The notes below the pieces were generated by a model. That model was given only the letters and a program-made list of their open reading frames with translations, was not told the DNA's origin and searched no databases. The position numbers and the translations under genes are program-made. This document shows, piece after piece, positions 25,431-32,974 of a stretch of 64,000 nt of DNA (the first letter of the stretch is position 1; the number at the start of each line of letters is the position of its first letter). The stretch comes from an uncultured Lentibacter sp. Lineage in GTDB: Bacteria; Pseudomonadota; Alphaproteobacteria; Rhodobacterales; Rhodobacteraceae. The stretch lies in contig NZ_CAKZKL010000010.1 in NCBI RefSeq assembly GCF_937123735.1, positions 1 to 64,000 on the forward strand, read 5' to 3'.

Positions 25431-27064
25431 GCGAGACATTTATGCGGGTGCGTGACCTCAAGATCGGCGCGACGGTCTATCCACCCGGCGAGAAGCCGCA
25501 TGACATTGAGATTGTGCATGGGGTTTCGTTTGATCTGCAAAAGGGCAAGGTGCTTGGCCTGATCGGTGAGTCCGGCGCGGGCAAATCGACCATCGGCCTT
25601 GCCGGCATGGCCTATGGGCGCGGCGGTGTGAAGATCACCGGCGGGGAAGTCTGGATCAACGGGCGCAACATTCTGGAGACCACGCTTGGTGACTTGCGCA
25701 GCCTGCGTGGCGGGGAAGTGACCTATGTGAGCCAGTCGGCTGCGGCGAGCTTTAACCCGGCCAAGCAGATTTTGGAGCAGGTGACGGAAGCCGCCATTCG
25801 CCACGGCAAGTTTACCAAATCCGAGGCCGAGGCGCGGGCTGTGGAGCTGTTTCGCAAGCTGGGCCTGCCGGAGCCTGAAACCATCGGCAACCGTTATCCG
25901 CACCAAGTTTCGGGTGGGCAGTTGCAACGCTGCATGACGGCGCTGGCGCTGTGCCCAGAGCCGGACCTTGTTGTCTTTGACGAGCCGACCACGGCGCTGG
26001 ATGTGACCACGCAGATTGATGTGCTGATGGCCATCAAGGAAGCCATCCGCGACACGGGGGTTGCAGCACTTTACATCACCCATGATCTGGCCGTTGTGGC
26101 GCAGGTGTCTGATGACATCATGGTGCTGAAGATGGGCGATATGGTGGAATATGGCTCTGTCGACGAGATCATCAACAGCCCAAAGGAAGAATACACGCAG
26201 GCGCTGGTTTCGGTGCGCTCGATTGAGCACGACGAAAAACAGCCCACCAGCGCGCCTGTGCTTATCTGCGAGAACATCACAGCGCGCTACAAGGGCACGA
26301 AGTTTGATGTGCTCAAGGATGTGAATGTGGAAGTGCACCCTGGCCAGACCTTGGCTGTGGTGGGGGAGAGCGGCTCTGGCAAATCGACGCTGGCGCGGGT
26401 TATCACCGGGCTGTTGCCGCAGCGCGAGGGGCGGGTGCATTTTGCGGGGCGCGATATTGACCCTGTCATGAAGAAGCGCCCGCGCGAAGACCTGCGGGAA
26501 TTGCAGATGATTTACCAGATGGCGGACACCGCCATGAACCCGCGCCAGACCGTGGGCACGATCATCGGACGGCCCTTGGAGTTTTACTTTGGCTTGCGTG
26601 GCGCAGAAAAGCAGGCGCGCATTCAGGAGCTTTTGGACGAGATCGAGCTGGGGCAGGGCTTTCAGGACCGCTACCCCGCCGAGCTGAGCGGCGGGCAGAA
26701 ACAGCGCGTGTGCATTGCGCGCGCACTGGCGGCCAAGCCGAAGCTGATTATCTGTGACGAGGTGACAAGCGCGCTCGACCCGCTGGTGGCGGATGGCATT
26801 CTGAAACTTTTGCTGGATTTGCAGAAGGTTGAGGATGTGGCCTATCTCTTTATCACCCATGACCTGGCGACTGTGCGTGCCATCGCGGACAGCATTGCCG
26901 TGATGTATCAGGGCGAGGTGGTGCGCTATGGCACCAAGACCGAGGTGCTGAGCCCGCCGTTTGACGATTACACGGATCTGCTGTTGAGCTCGGTGCCCGA
27001 GATGAAGCTGGGTTGGTTGGAAGAGGTGATTGCGCACCGCAAGATGGAGAGCGCGGGGAACTGA
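25427..27064 (+). CDS. Fused double ABC ATPase (DppD-DppF type)
   Basis: A 545-residue cytoplasmic protein with two complete ABC domains, driving the peptide-type importer. The first has Walker A GLIGESGAGKSTIG near residue 50, signature VSGGQLQRCM near 163 and Walker B DLVVFDEPTTALDV. The second has Walker A VVGESGSGKSTLARV near 318, signature LSGGQKQRVCIARAL near 423 and LIICDEVTSALD. Most Dpp/Opp systems encode these as separate DppD and DppF; here they are one chain. ATG 25427 overlaps the permease stop, and upstream in-frame codons lie inside that permease. A three-hairpin repeat follows the stop. Confidence 0.93.
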   Translation: MSETFMRVRDLKIGATVYPPGEKPHDIEIVHGVSFDLQKGKVLGLIGESGAGKSTIGLAGMAYGRGGVKITGGEVWINGRNILETTLGDLRSLRGGEVTYVSQSAAASFNPAKQILEQVTEAAIRHGKFTKSEAEARAVELFRKLGLPEPETIGNRYPHQVSGGQLQRCMTALALCPEPDLVVFDEPTTALDVTTQIDVLMAIKEAIRDTGVAALYITHDLAVVAQVSDDIMVLKMGDMVEYGSVDEIINSPKEEYTQALVSVRSIEHDEKQPTSAPVLICENITARYKGTKFDVLKDVNVEVHPGQTLAVVGESGSGKSTLARVITGLLPQREGRVHFAGRDIDPVMKKRPREDLRELQMIYQMADTAMNPRQTVGTIIGRPLEFYFGLRGAEKQARIQELLDEIELGQGFQDRYPAELSGGQKQRVCIARALAAKPKLIICDEVTSALDPLVADGILKLLLDLQKVEDVAYLFITHDLATVRAIADSIAVMYQGEVVRYGTKTEVLSPPFDDYTDLLLSSVPEMKLGWLEEVIAHRKMESAGN

Positions 27065-27072
27065 GGTGGTTT

Positions 27073-27205
27073 CGCCTGCTGGCGCAGGCGACCCGCTGGG
27101 GGCTTTGCCCCCAGCCCCCCCCCAATGGGGGCTTTGCCCCCAAACCTCCGCTATCAATTGGGGGCTTTGCCCCCAAACCCCCAAGGTATTTCACACCAGA
27201 AGAAG
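27073..27205 (+). repeat. Compound hairpin repeat, copy 4 (longest)
   Basis: Beginning 9 nt after the ABC ATPase stop: hairpin CGCCTG-CTGGCG-CAGGCG (27073-27090), then three copies of the GGGGGCTTTGCCCCC stem-loop (about 27097-27113, 27124-27142 and 27158-27176). The tail CCCAAGGTATTTCACACCAG plus AAGAAGG ends near 27205. The tail matches that of copy 2 nearly base for base. Extra hairpin units suggest expansion by duplication. Confidence 0.85.
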
Positions 27206-27279
27206 GCCAAGGCGGTTTTGGGCTTTTGTGCCCGGAGAAATCTTGGCAGGGTATCAGTGACTTGGCGCGGGAGGCGGCT

Positions 27280-28116
27280 ATGAAACGCAAGCTTTTGTTG
27301 ATTATTCTGGATGGGGTGCCTTTGCGCAATTTTCGGCGGCTGTTTGGCAACCTGGAAGGCTGGGTGCAGAGCGGGGAGGCGCAGAGCTGGACGATCCGCT
27401 CTGTTGTGCCGTCGATTTCGGCGAGCTGTTATGCGAGCATCCACACCGGGGTGAGCCCGCAGGTGCATGGCTGCACCGGCAATGGCAATGTCTTTCGGCT
27501 CAAGGAAGAGGATGTGTTTTCGGCTGTGCGCGCGGCTGGCGGGGTGACCGGGGCCGTGGCGCACAGTTTCTGGAGCGAATTTTTCAACCGGCATCCTTTC
27601 GACTTTGTGCGCGACATTGAATATGACGAGCCGGAGAGCGACACGATCAACCATGGGCGTTTTCACACCATGACCGGCTATGGGCAGGCCAACCAGATGA
27701 CGCCTTCTGATGTGGATCTTTTCGGCACGCTTACCAACCTATGTGGGCGCTTCGGGCTGGATTATGGCATGTTGCACAGCTGCACGCTCGACAGCATGGG
27801 GCATCGGTTTTTCCATGATTGTCAGGAGATGGACCATGCCTGTTTTGTGATGGACGAGATGCTGGCCCCTTTTATCTGGCGCTGGCGCGAGATGGGCTAT
27901 GAGATTATCGTGACGGCTGACCACGGGCAGGACGCGCGCGGACATCATGGCGGGAAAGATGATTTGCAGCAACTTTCGGCACTTTATTACTTTGGGGCGG
28001 GGCAGGGCCCACATGCGGGTGCCGAGATTGACCAGCTTCAGCTTGCGCCCACCATTCTGAGCCGCCTTGGCGCGCCTGTGCCGGCGCGCATGACGGCGCG
28101 CAGTTTTCTGAAATAA
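27280..28116 (+). CDS. Alkaline-phosphatase-superfamily hydrolase (nucleotide pyrophosphatase/phosphodiesterase-like)
   Basis: A 278-residue metal-dependent hydrolase of the NPP/alkaline phosphatase superfamily. The first metal ligand lies in LLIILDGVPLRN at the N-terminus. The nucleophile region is SVVPSISASCYASIHTGVSP, with Ser or Thr as candidate. The second metal cluster is TADHGQDARGHHGG near residue 215. No signal peptide is evident, so it appears cytoplasmic. ATG 27280 follows GGGAGG closely. It is co-oriented with the ABC operon but separated from it by the repeat. A phosphodiester or phosphonate substrate cannot be told apart from sequence. Confidence 0.85.
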   Translation: MKRKLLLIILDGVPLRNFRRLFGNLEGWVQSGEAQSWTIRSVVPSISASCYASIHTGVSPQVHGCTGNGNVFRLKEEDVFSAVRAAGGVTGAVAHSFWSEFFNRHPFDFVRDIEYDEPESDTINHGRFHTMTGYGQANQMTPSDVDLFGTLTNLCGRFGLDYGMLHSCTLDSMGHRFFHDCQEMDHACFVMDEMLAPFIWRWREMGYEIIVTADHGQDARGHHGGKDDLQQLSALYYFGAGQGPHAGAEIDQLQLAPTILSRLGAPVPARMTARSFLK

Positions 28117-28246
28117 CCTTGCAAATTTTGGCTTTCGGGCGCTCTTGGGGCGTGTTCTGACCCGTTCTGGCGCGGCGTTATGCCGGCGGATGCCCGAATT
28201 TGGCCATCTTTGGGCCCGTTGCAGCGGTGGGTTTTGGTGCGGGTTT

Positions 28247-28262
28247 GTTGCAAGGCTGCAAC
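28247..28262. promoter_or_regulatory. Inverted repeat upstream of the adhesin gene
   Basis: GTTGCA-AGGC-TGCAAC is a perfect 6-bp inverted repeat about 150 bp before the adhesin start, in the 297-bp gap 28117-28413. It could be an operator or a small hairpin. Nothing else recognisable lies in the gap, and no clear promoter hexamers were assigned. Confidence 0.35.
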
Positions 28263-28413
28263 GAAAGAGCCCCTAAATATCAGCTTTGACGCAGGATTTG
28301 GGGGGGAGCTTGAAAATAGCCCCTATCCAAAGATCAATTTTGCATCTATTGATTGAGGCATAAATGCGGCGCAACAAATGACGCCGCGTATGTCTGAGGC
28401 AAATGGTGGTGTC

Positions 28414-31400
28414 ATGAAACCTATTAGTTTCGTTGCCCGTGGTGGCGCGGGGTCTGTAGATCACGGAAACGTATCGGCGGATCAAAATATTACGGAAATT
28501 CAAACCAGTGTCGGGGGGGAGTATTCTTTCAACCTGCGCCAGAGCGATATTGTCGCCTTCAAGCGCTCTGACAACAATCTGGAGATTGAACTGGCCGATG
28601 GGCGGGTGATTTTGTTGGAGGCGTATTTTGACGCTTCAGGCGCGCCCGTGGCCCGGCTCTATGTGTCTGCGGATACCTACATCAGCGAGGTGACGCTGGT
28701 GGATGGCGCCAATGGCGAGCTTTATGGCCAGTATGGTGTGGCCGAGACCTGGGGCAAATATGGCGCCGGAGACGAGCTGATCTTTGTGGATGGCACCGAG
28801 GTGGCCCATGCCGCATTGTCCAGCGATGAGGATGTGTCCATGCTGGGCGCCGGGATCCTGACGGGGCTTGGCGGCGGAATTGGCACGGCGGCCGCCGTGG
28901 CGGGCGGCGTTGGCTTGATTGGCGGCGGTGGCGGGGGCGGCACCGCTCCGGCTTACATTCCCCCCACGGTAGAGGGGGGCACGGTTGTCATCGGGGGCGA
29001 TGATGTGGCTGATGACGCGGCCAGCGTCACCGTCAGCGGGACGGCGCAGCCGGGCTCGGACGTGCAGGTTGGCATTGGCGAGGTCACCGTAGAGGCGGTT
29101 GCAGGCGAAGATGGCAACTGGACGGCAGTGTTTGAAGGCGAAACCTTCCCTGCGGATGGCACTTATGAGGTGGCTGTTGTGGTCACGGAGGGCGACGGCA
29201 CTGTCACCGAGCTGGTGGGCCCGAGCGTCACGATTGACCTGACCGGGCCTGAGATTGATGTGCAAGACGGTGTGCAATCCAGTGATGATATTGTCTCCGG
29301 CGCGGATCATGCCAGCGCTGAAGGGATTGAAATCAGCGGGATGGGCGAAGCCGGCGCCAGCCTGAGCGTAACGATTGAGGGTGTGACCCATGAAACGGTC
29401 GTGGGGGAAGACGGCAGCTGGTCTGTGCGCTTTGACGGCAGCGAGATCAGAGCGGGCGAATATGAAACAGAAGTGCGGATTGTGTCGACCGACAGTTTCG
29501 GAAATTCGACCACCGCGCTGGAGACCCTGGTTGTCGACACGGTTTCACAGGTGACGTTCACGGGGGCCTCTGCGGGGGCTGACGGGGTTGTCAACGGTGC
29601 GGCGCATGCAGAGGGGGTTACCCTGACGGGCAGCGCGCAGCCCGGCTCGACTGTGGTTGTGAGTTTGGACGGTGTGACGCGTGACGCGGTTGTGGACGCC
29701 GAGGGCGGCTGGAGCGTAAGCTACGAGGCCAGCGCCCTGCGCAGCGGCGATTATGCGGGGGCGGTGAGTGTTACGGCCACGGATGCTGCGGGCAATGTGG
29801 CGCAGACCACCGGCACGGTTGATTTTGACACGCTGGTGGAAAACTATGCGCTCACCACAGGCACCGGCGGGGCTGACGGGGTTGTCAACGCAGATGAGGC
29901 CGCCAACGGGGTGAGCTTTGGCGGCACCGTGGAGCCGGGTTCGAGCGTGATGGTGAATTTCGCCGGCATGGACCGCGCCGCCAGTGTGGCGGAAGATGGC
30001 AGCTGGACTGTGCAGTTTGCCGCCGCTGAGCTGCCGCAATCAGATGGCGACAGCTTCACCATGACCGCGGTGGCGACAGACCGTGCGGGCAACAGCTCTC
30101 AGCTGACCCAGGCTGTGGTGATTGACAATATGGCTGGCTCTCTGACCTTGAGCAGCGCCCCGGTTGAGGGCGACAATATGGTCAATGCCGATGAGGCTCT
30201 GGATGGGGTGGTGCTGCGTGGCACCTCTGATCCGGGCAATATCGTGCAAGTGCAGATGGGAGATGCGCGGGTCAATGTTGTGACGGGCGCGGACGGCGGT
30301 TGGACGGCGCATTTTGCCGCCAACCAGATTGCACCGGGCCAGTATGATGCGCCCATCACTGCGACCACCATTGATGCGGCGGGCAACCGGCGCGAGGTGC
30401 GGGGCAGTGTGGAGGTTGATACCGAGGTGCGCGATCTGGCGGTTTCGGTGGACCAGATCACTGCGGATGATGTGGTCAACGGGGCCGAGCGCGCCGACGG
30501 GGTCAGCTTCAGCGGCACCACAGAAGCGGGATCGACCTCGGTTGTTGTGACGCTGGATGGATCGGCTCAGGCGGCCAGTGTGGACGCCCAAGGCAACTGG
30601 ACGGTTTTCTTTCCCGGACGCAGCTTGCCGGATGCGGAAGACAGCTATCAGCTTGAGGTGGCTGTGACGGACCGTGCCGGCAACCAGGCCAGCACCTCGC
30701 GCGAGGTGGTCTTTGACACATTCGTAAATGAGCTGAGCGGCGAGGCCGTGCAGCAGGATGACAACCCGACCTTCAACGCAACCGAAATCCGCGAGGGCGT
30801 TACGGTGTCTGGGTTTGTGGAGATCGGCTCGAGCGTATCGGTGGCGGTGGGTGGCAACAGCTATGCGGCCACGGTCAATGCGCGCGGGGTTTGGGAGGTG
30901 GATCTGCCGGCGCAGGCCTTCTCGCTGGAGGCGGACAGTGCCGAGATTGTCGTCACGGCCACCGACCTTGCGGGCAATGTGGACAGTTTCACCCAAACCA
31001 TCGAGATCGACGCCATTCTCCCGGAGGCTCCCGGCATTGACGGATACACGCGCGGGCACACCGGTTATACGGCCGTGCAGGTGCATGACAGCGACGACAC
31101 GCAGGCGGTTTATGAGGTGGATGGCACCTCGGTGAGCCAGATTGCCAATGAAGGCGATATGTTTGCGGCGGGTGCCACGAACTTCTTTACCTTTGATGCC
31201 ACGGTGCCGGATGGATCGCATCTGGTTGTCTCGGCGACAGACGACGCGGGCAATGTCTCAAGCACCTTCATGGCGCTGGATGATCCGCATGGCTCGCAGC
31301 TGGATATGAGCAGTGTCAACCCTGGCCTGGCCGGGCTGGAGATTGAGGCGATAGACCTGAGTTTTGCGGAAGACACAGATCTGACCCTGTCCCTCGCGCA

Positions 31401-31587
31401 AATCGAGGCCTTTGCGGGCAATTCCAACACGCTGGCCATTCGCGGCGGCGCGGATGACACCGTGACATTGCTGGGCGCGACCAAGACAAGCGCCACTGTC
31501 GATGAGGGTGGGGAGACCTATGATGTCTACACCATCGGGGCGGAAACGACTGTCTTGATTGATGATGACATTGATGTGGTCATTTAA
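28414..31587 (+). CDS. Large Ig-repeat surface adhesin (BapA/LapA-like), type I secretion substrate
   Basis: A 1057-residue acidic repeat protein without a Sec signal. Residues 1-150 resemble the BapA prefix domain (MKPISFVARGGAGSVDHGNV, then a beta-rich part). A Gly-rich linker (GGGGGGG near 170) precedes seven Ig-like repeats of about 98 residues from about 189 to 875, each with DGVVNG-like, GSW and TDxAGN landmarks. The C-terminal 130 residues contain DDTVTLLGATK and YDVYTIGAETTVLIDDDIDV, typical of type I secretion signals. Alternative starts are ATG 28378 and 28390; 28414 is chosen from the conserved MKxISF beginning, as none has a good ribosome-binding site. TolC-, LapB- and HlyD-like genes follow. 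Expected role: attachment or biofilm. Confidence 0.85.
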   Translation: MKPISFVARGGAGSVDHGNVSADQNITEIQTSVGGEYSFNLRQSDIVAFKRSDNNLEIELADGRVILLEAYFDASGAPVARLYVSADTYISEVTLVDGANGELYGQYGVAETWGKYGAGDELIFVDGTEVAHAALSSDEDVSMLGAGILTGLGGGIGTAAAVAGGVGLIGGGGGGGTAPAYIPPTVEGGTVVIGGDDVADDAASVTVSGTAQPGSDVQVGIGEVTVEAVAGEDGNWTAVFEGETFPADGTYEVAVVVTEGDGTVTELVGPSVTIDLTGPEIDVQDGVQSSDDIVSGADHASAEGIEISGMGEAGASLSVTIEGVTHETVVGEDGSWSVRFDGSEIRAGEYETEVRIVSTDSFGNSTTALETLVVDTVSQVTFTGASAGADGVVNGAAHAEGVTLTGSAQPGSTVVVSLDGVTRDAVVDAEGGWSVSYEASALRSGDYAGAVSVTATDAAGNVAQTTGTVDFDTLVENYALTTGTGGADGVVNADEAANGVSFGGTVEPGSSVMVNFAGMDRAASVAEDGSWTVQFAAAELPQSDGDSFTMTAVATDRAGNSSQLTQAVVIDNMAGSLTLSSAPVEGDNMVNADEALDGVVLRGTSDPGNIVQVQMGDARVNVVTGADGGWTAHFAANQIAPGQYDAPITATTIDAAGNRREVRGSVEVDTEVRDLAVSVDQITADDVVNGAERADGVSFSGTTEAGSTSVVVTLDGSAQAASVDAQGNWTVFFPGRSLPDAEDSYQLEVAVTDRAGNQASTSREVVFDTFVNELSGEAVQQDDNPTFNATEIREGVTVSGFVEIGSSVSVAVGGNSYAATVNARGVWEVDLPAQAFSLEADSAEIVVTATDLAGNVDSFTQTIEIDAILPEAPGIDGYTRGHTGYTAVQVHDSDDTQAVYEVDGTSVSQIANEGDMFAAGATNFFTFDATVPDGSHLVVSATDDAGNVSSTFMALDDPHGSQLDMSSVNPGLAGLEIEAIDLSFAEDTDLTLSLAQIEAFAGNSNTLAIRGGADDTVTLLGATKTSATVDEGGETYDVYTIGAETTVLIDDDIDVVI

Positions 31588-31598
31588 GATGTGAGAGT

Positions 31599-31629
31599 CG
31601 GGCGCGCCCACAGGCAGGCGGCGCGCCCG
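31599..31629 (+). other. Strong GC hairpin between adhesin and export genes
   Basis: CGGGCGCGCC (31599-31608) pairs with GGCGCGCCCG (31620-31629), with an 11-nt loop, 12 nt after the adhesin stop. GTTCACCCAAAATTATAACG follows rather than a clean U-run. It may partly terminate transcription or protect the adhesin mRNA 3' end, letting the substrate be made in excess over its exporter. Confidence 0.6.
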
Positions 31630-31672
31630 GTTCACCCAAAATTATAACGCCTAACAAAAAAAGAGGCGATCC

Positions 31673-32974
31673 ATGGGGCACAACCATTTCGGCCTGCGGG
31701 CCATTATCGCAGCACTTGGCCTGACCGTGACGGCGGGCTGTATGTCAGACACCGGCGAGGTCAGCCGCTTCAAGGCGGGGTTTCTGGACAGCACAGCCTT
31801 GAGCAAACCGCAGATGCAGGAAAACAGCTCGCCTGTGATCCTTGCGCTTCAGGCGCGCCGCAGCTTGCTGCCGGCGGGCAGCGCCTTTGAGGAGGTGGCC
31901 ACCTCGGTGCTGGCCGCCAATGCCCGTGCGGCGGAGAGCGAGCTGCGCTCGGCGCGCTTGCGGGCCGAGGCGCAATCCAAGAACTGGTTGCCCACCCTGG
32001 GGCCGCAGATTTCACTGACATCGCTCAGTGATGCGGTGGCAGGGCTTGTGGTGGATGCGGTGCTCTATTCCGGCGGGCGCAAGAAGGCCGAGCGGGACTT
32101 TGCGCGCGCAGATGTGGAAGTGGCGGCTGTGACCCTTGCCATGGACACCAACGCGCGGCTGCACACGGCCTTGATGCTCTATCTGCATGGCCAACAGGCG
32201 GAGGAAACGGCCGCGATGCTGGACCATGCGCTTGAGGATATGCGGCGCTTTGAATGGATCATGACCCAGCGTGTGAAGGGGGGGGTGTCGGATCTGTCTG
32301 ACCTCAGCGTGATCCGTCACAAGCTTGCCAAGATGCAGGCGCAATATGCGGCCCAGAGCGAGCAGGCGGGCGCGGCGGTGGCCGAGCTCAATGCCATGTC
32401 GGTGCGCAAGTTGGGTGGTCTGCGCGGTGTGAGCGCCTTTGAGGTCGATCCGACCGCCGCACAGCCTTTGGAGGTGTTGCTTGCAAAGGCCGAGAAGGGC
32501 CGCGCTATTGCCAATGCGGGGATTGACCGGTCCGGGTATTTGCCCACGGTGAGTGCCTCTGCCAACACCAGTGGTGGCGGACTCACCGGAACAATTGCAC
32601 CGGCCAACCCGATTGGCGTTGGGATGGGGGCCAGTCTTGACGCGATCAAGGCCACCGAGGAAGCCGCTGGCCGGCGCGTGGCACAGGCCCATGAAGACGC
32701 CAGCCGCCGGCTTGCCAAACAGGCCTCCGAGGCCAGCGCCCTGGAGCGCCAGCTTGCAGAGGCCAGCGCCCTGACGGCGGGAGCCAAGCGCAACCTTGAC
32801 CTTTTCCAGCGACAATATGATGCCGGTCAGCGCCAGGTGATGGATGTGGTGGGTCTCTCAGAAACCTACGCCACCCAGGCCGAGGCCGAGATTGCCCTGA
32901 AATATGATCTGGTGCGGATCCGTCTGGACATGGCCAAGGAGCTGGGGCTCTTGGTGGATGGGAGCGACATTTGA
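31673..32974 (+). CDS. TolC-family outer-membrane channel lipoprotein of the type I secretion system
   Basis: A 433-residue outer-membrane efflux protein. The signal ends in a lipobox-like VTAGC (Cys about 23), so it is probably lipidated. The rest is rich in long alanine/glutamate helices typical of the TolC tunnel, with two repeated halves (AARAAESELRSARLRAEAQS, then the second half ending YATQAEAEIALKYDLVRIRL). Membrane beta-strand segments such as QISLTSLSDAV occur in the usual places. ATG 31673 follows AAAAAAGAGG. Its TGA overlaps a TTG start of the ABC gene. It should form the outer-membrane exit for the adhesin. Confidence 0.87.
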   Translation: MGHNHFGLRAIIAALGLTVTAGCMSDTGEVSRFKAGFLDSTALSKPQMQENSSPVILALQARRSLLPAGSAFEEVATSVLAANARAAESELRSARLRAEAQSKNWLPTLGPQISLTSLSDAVAGLVVDAVLYSGGRKKAERDFARADVEVAAVTLAMDTNARLHTALMLYLHGQQAEETAAMLDHALEDMRRFEWIMTQRVKGGVSDLSDLSVIRHKLAKMQAQYAAQSEQAGAAVAELNAMSVRKLGGLRGVSAFEVDPTAAQPLEVLLAKAEKGRAIANAGIDRSGYLPTVSASANTSGGGLTGTIAPANPIGVGMGASLDAIKATEEAAGRRVAQAHEDASRRLAKQASEASALERQLAEASALTAGAKRNLDLFQRQYDAGQRQVMDVVGLSETYATQAEAEIALKYDLVRIRLDMAKELGLLVDGSDI

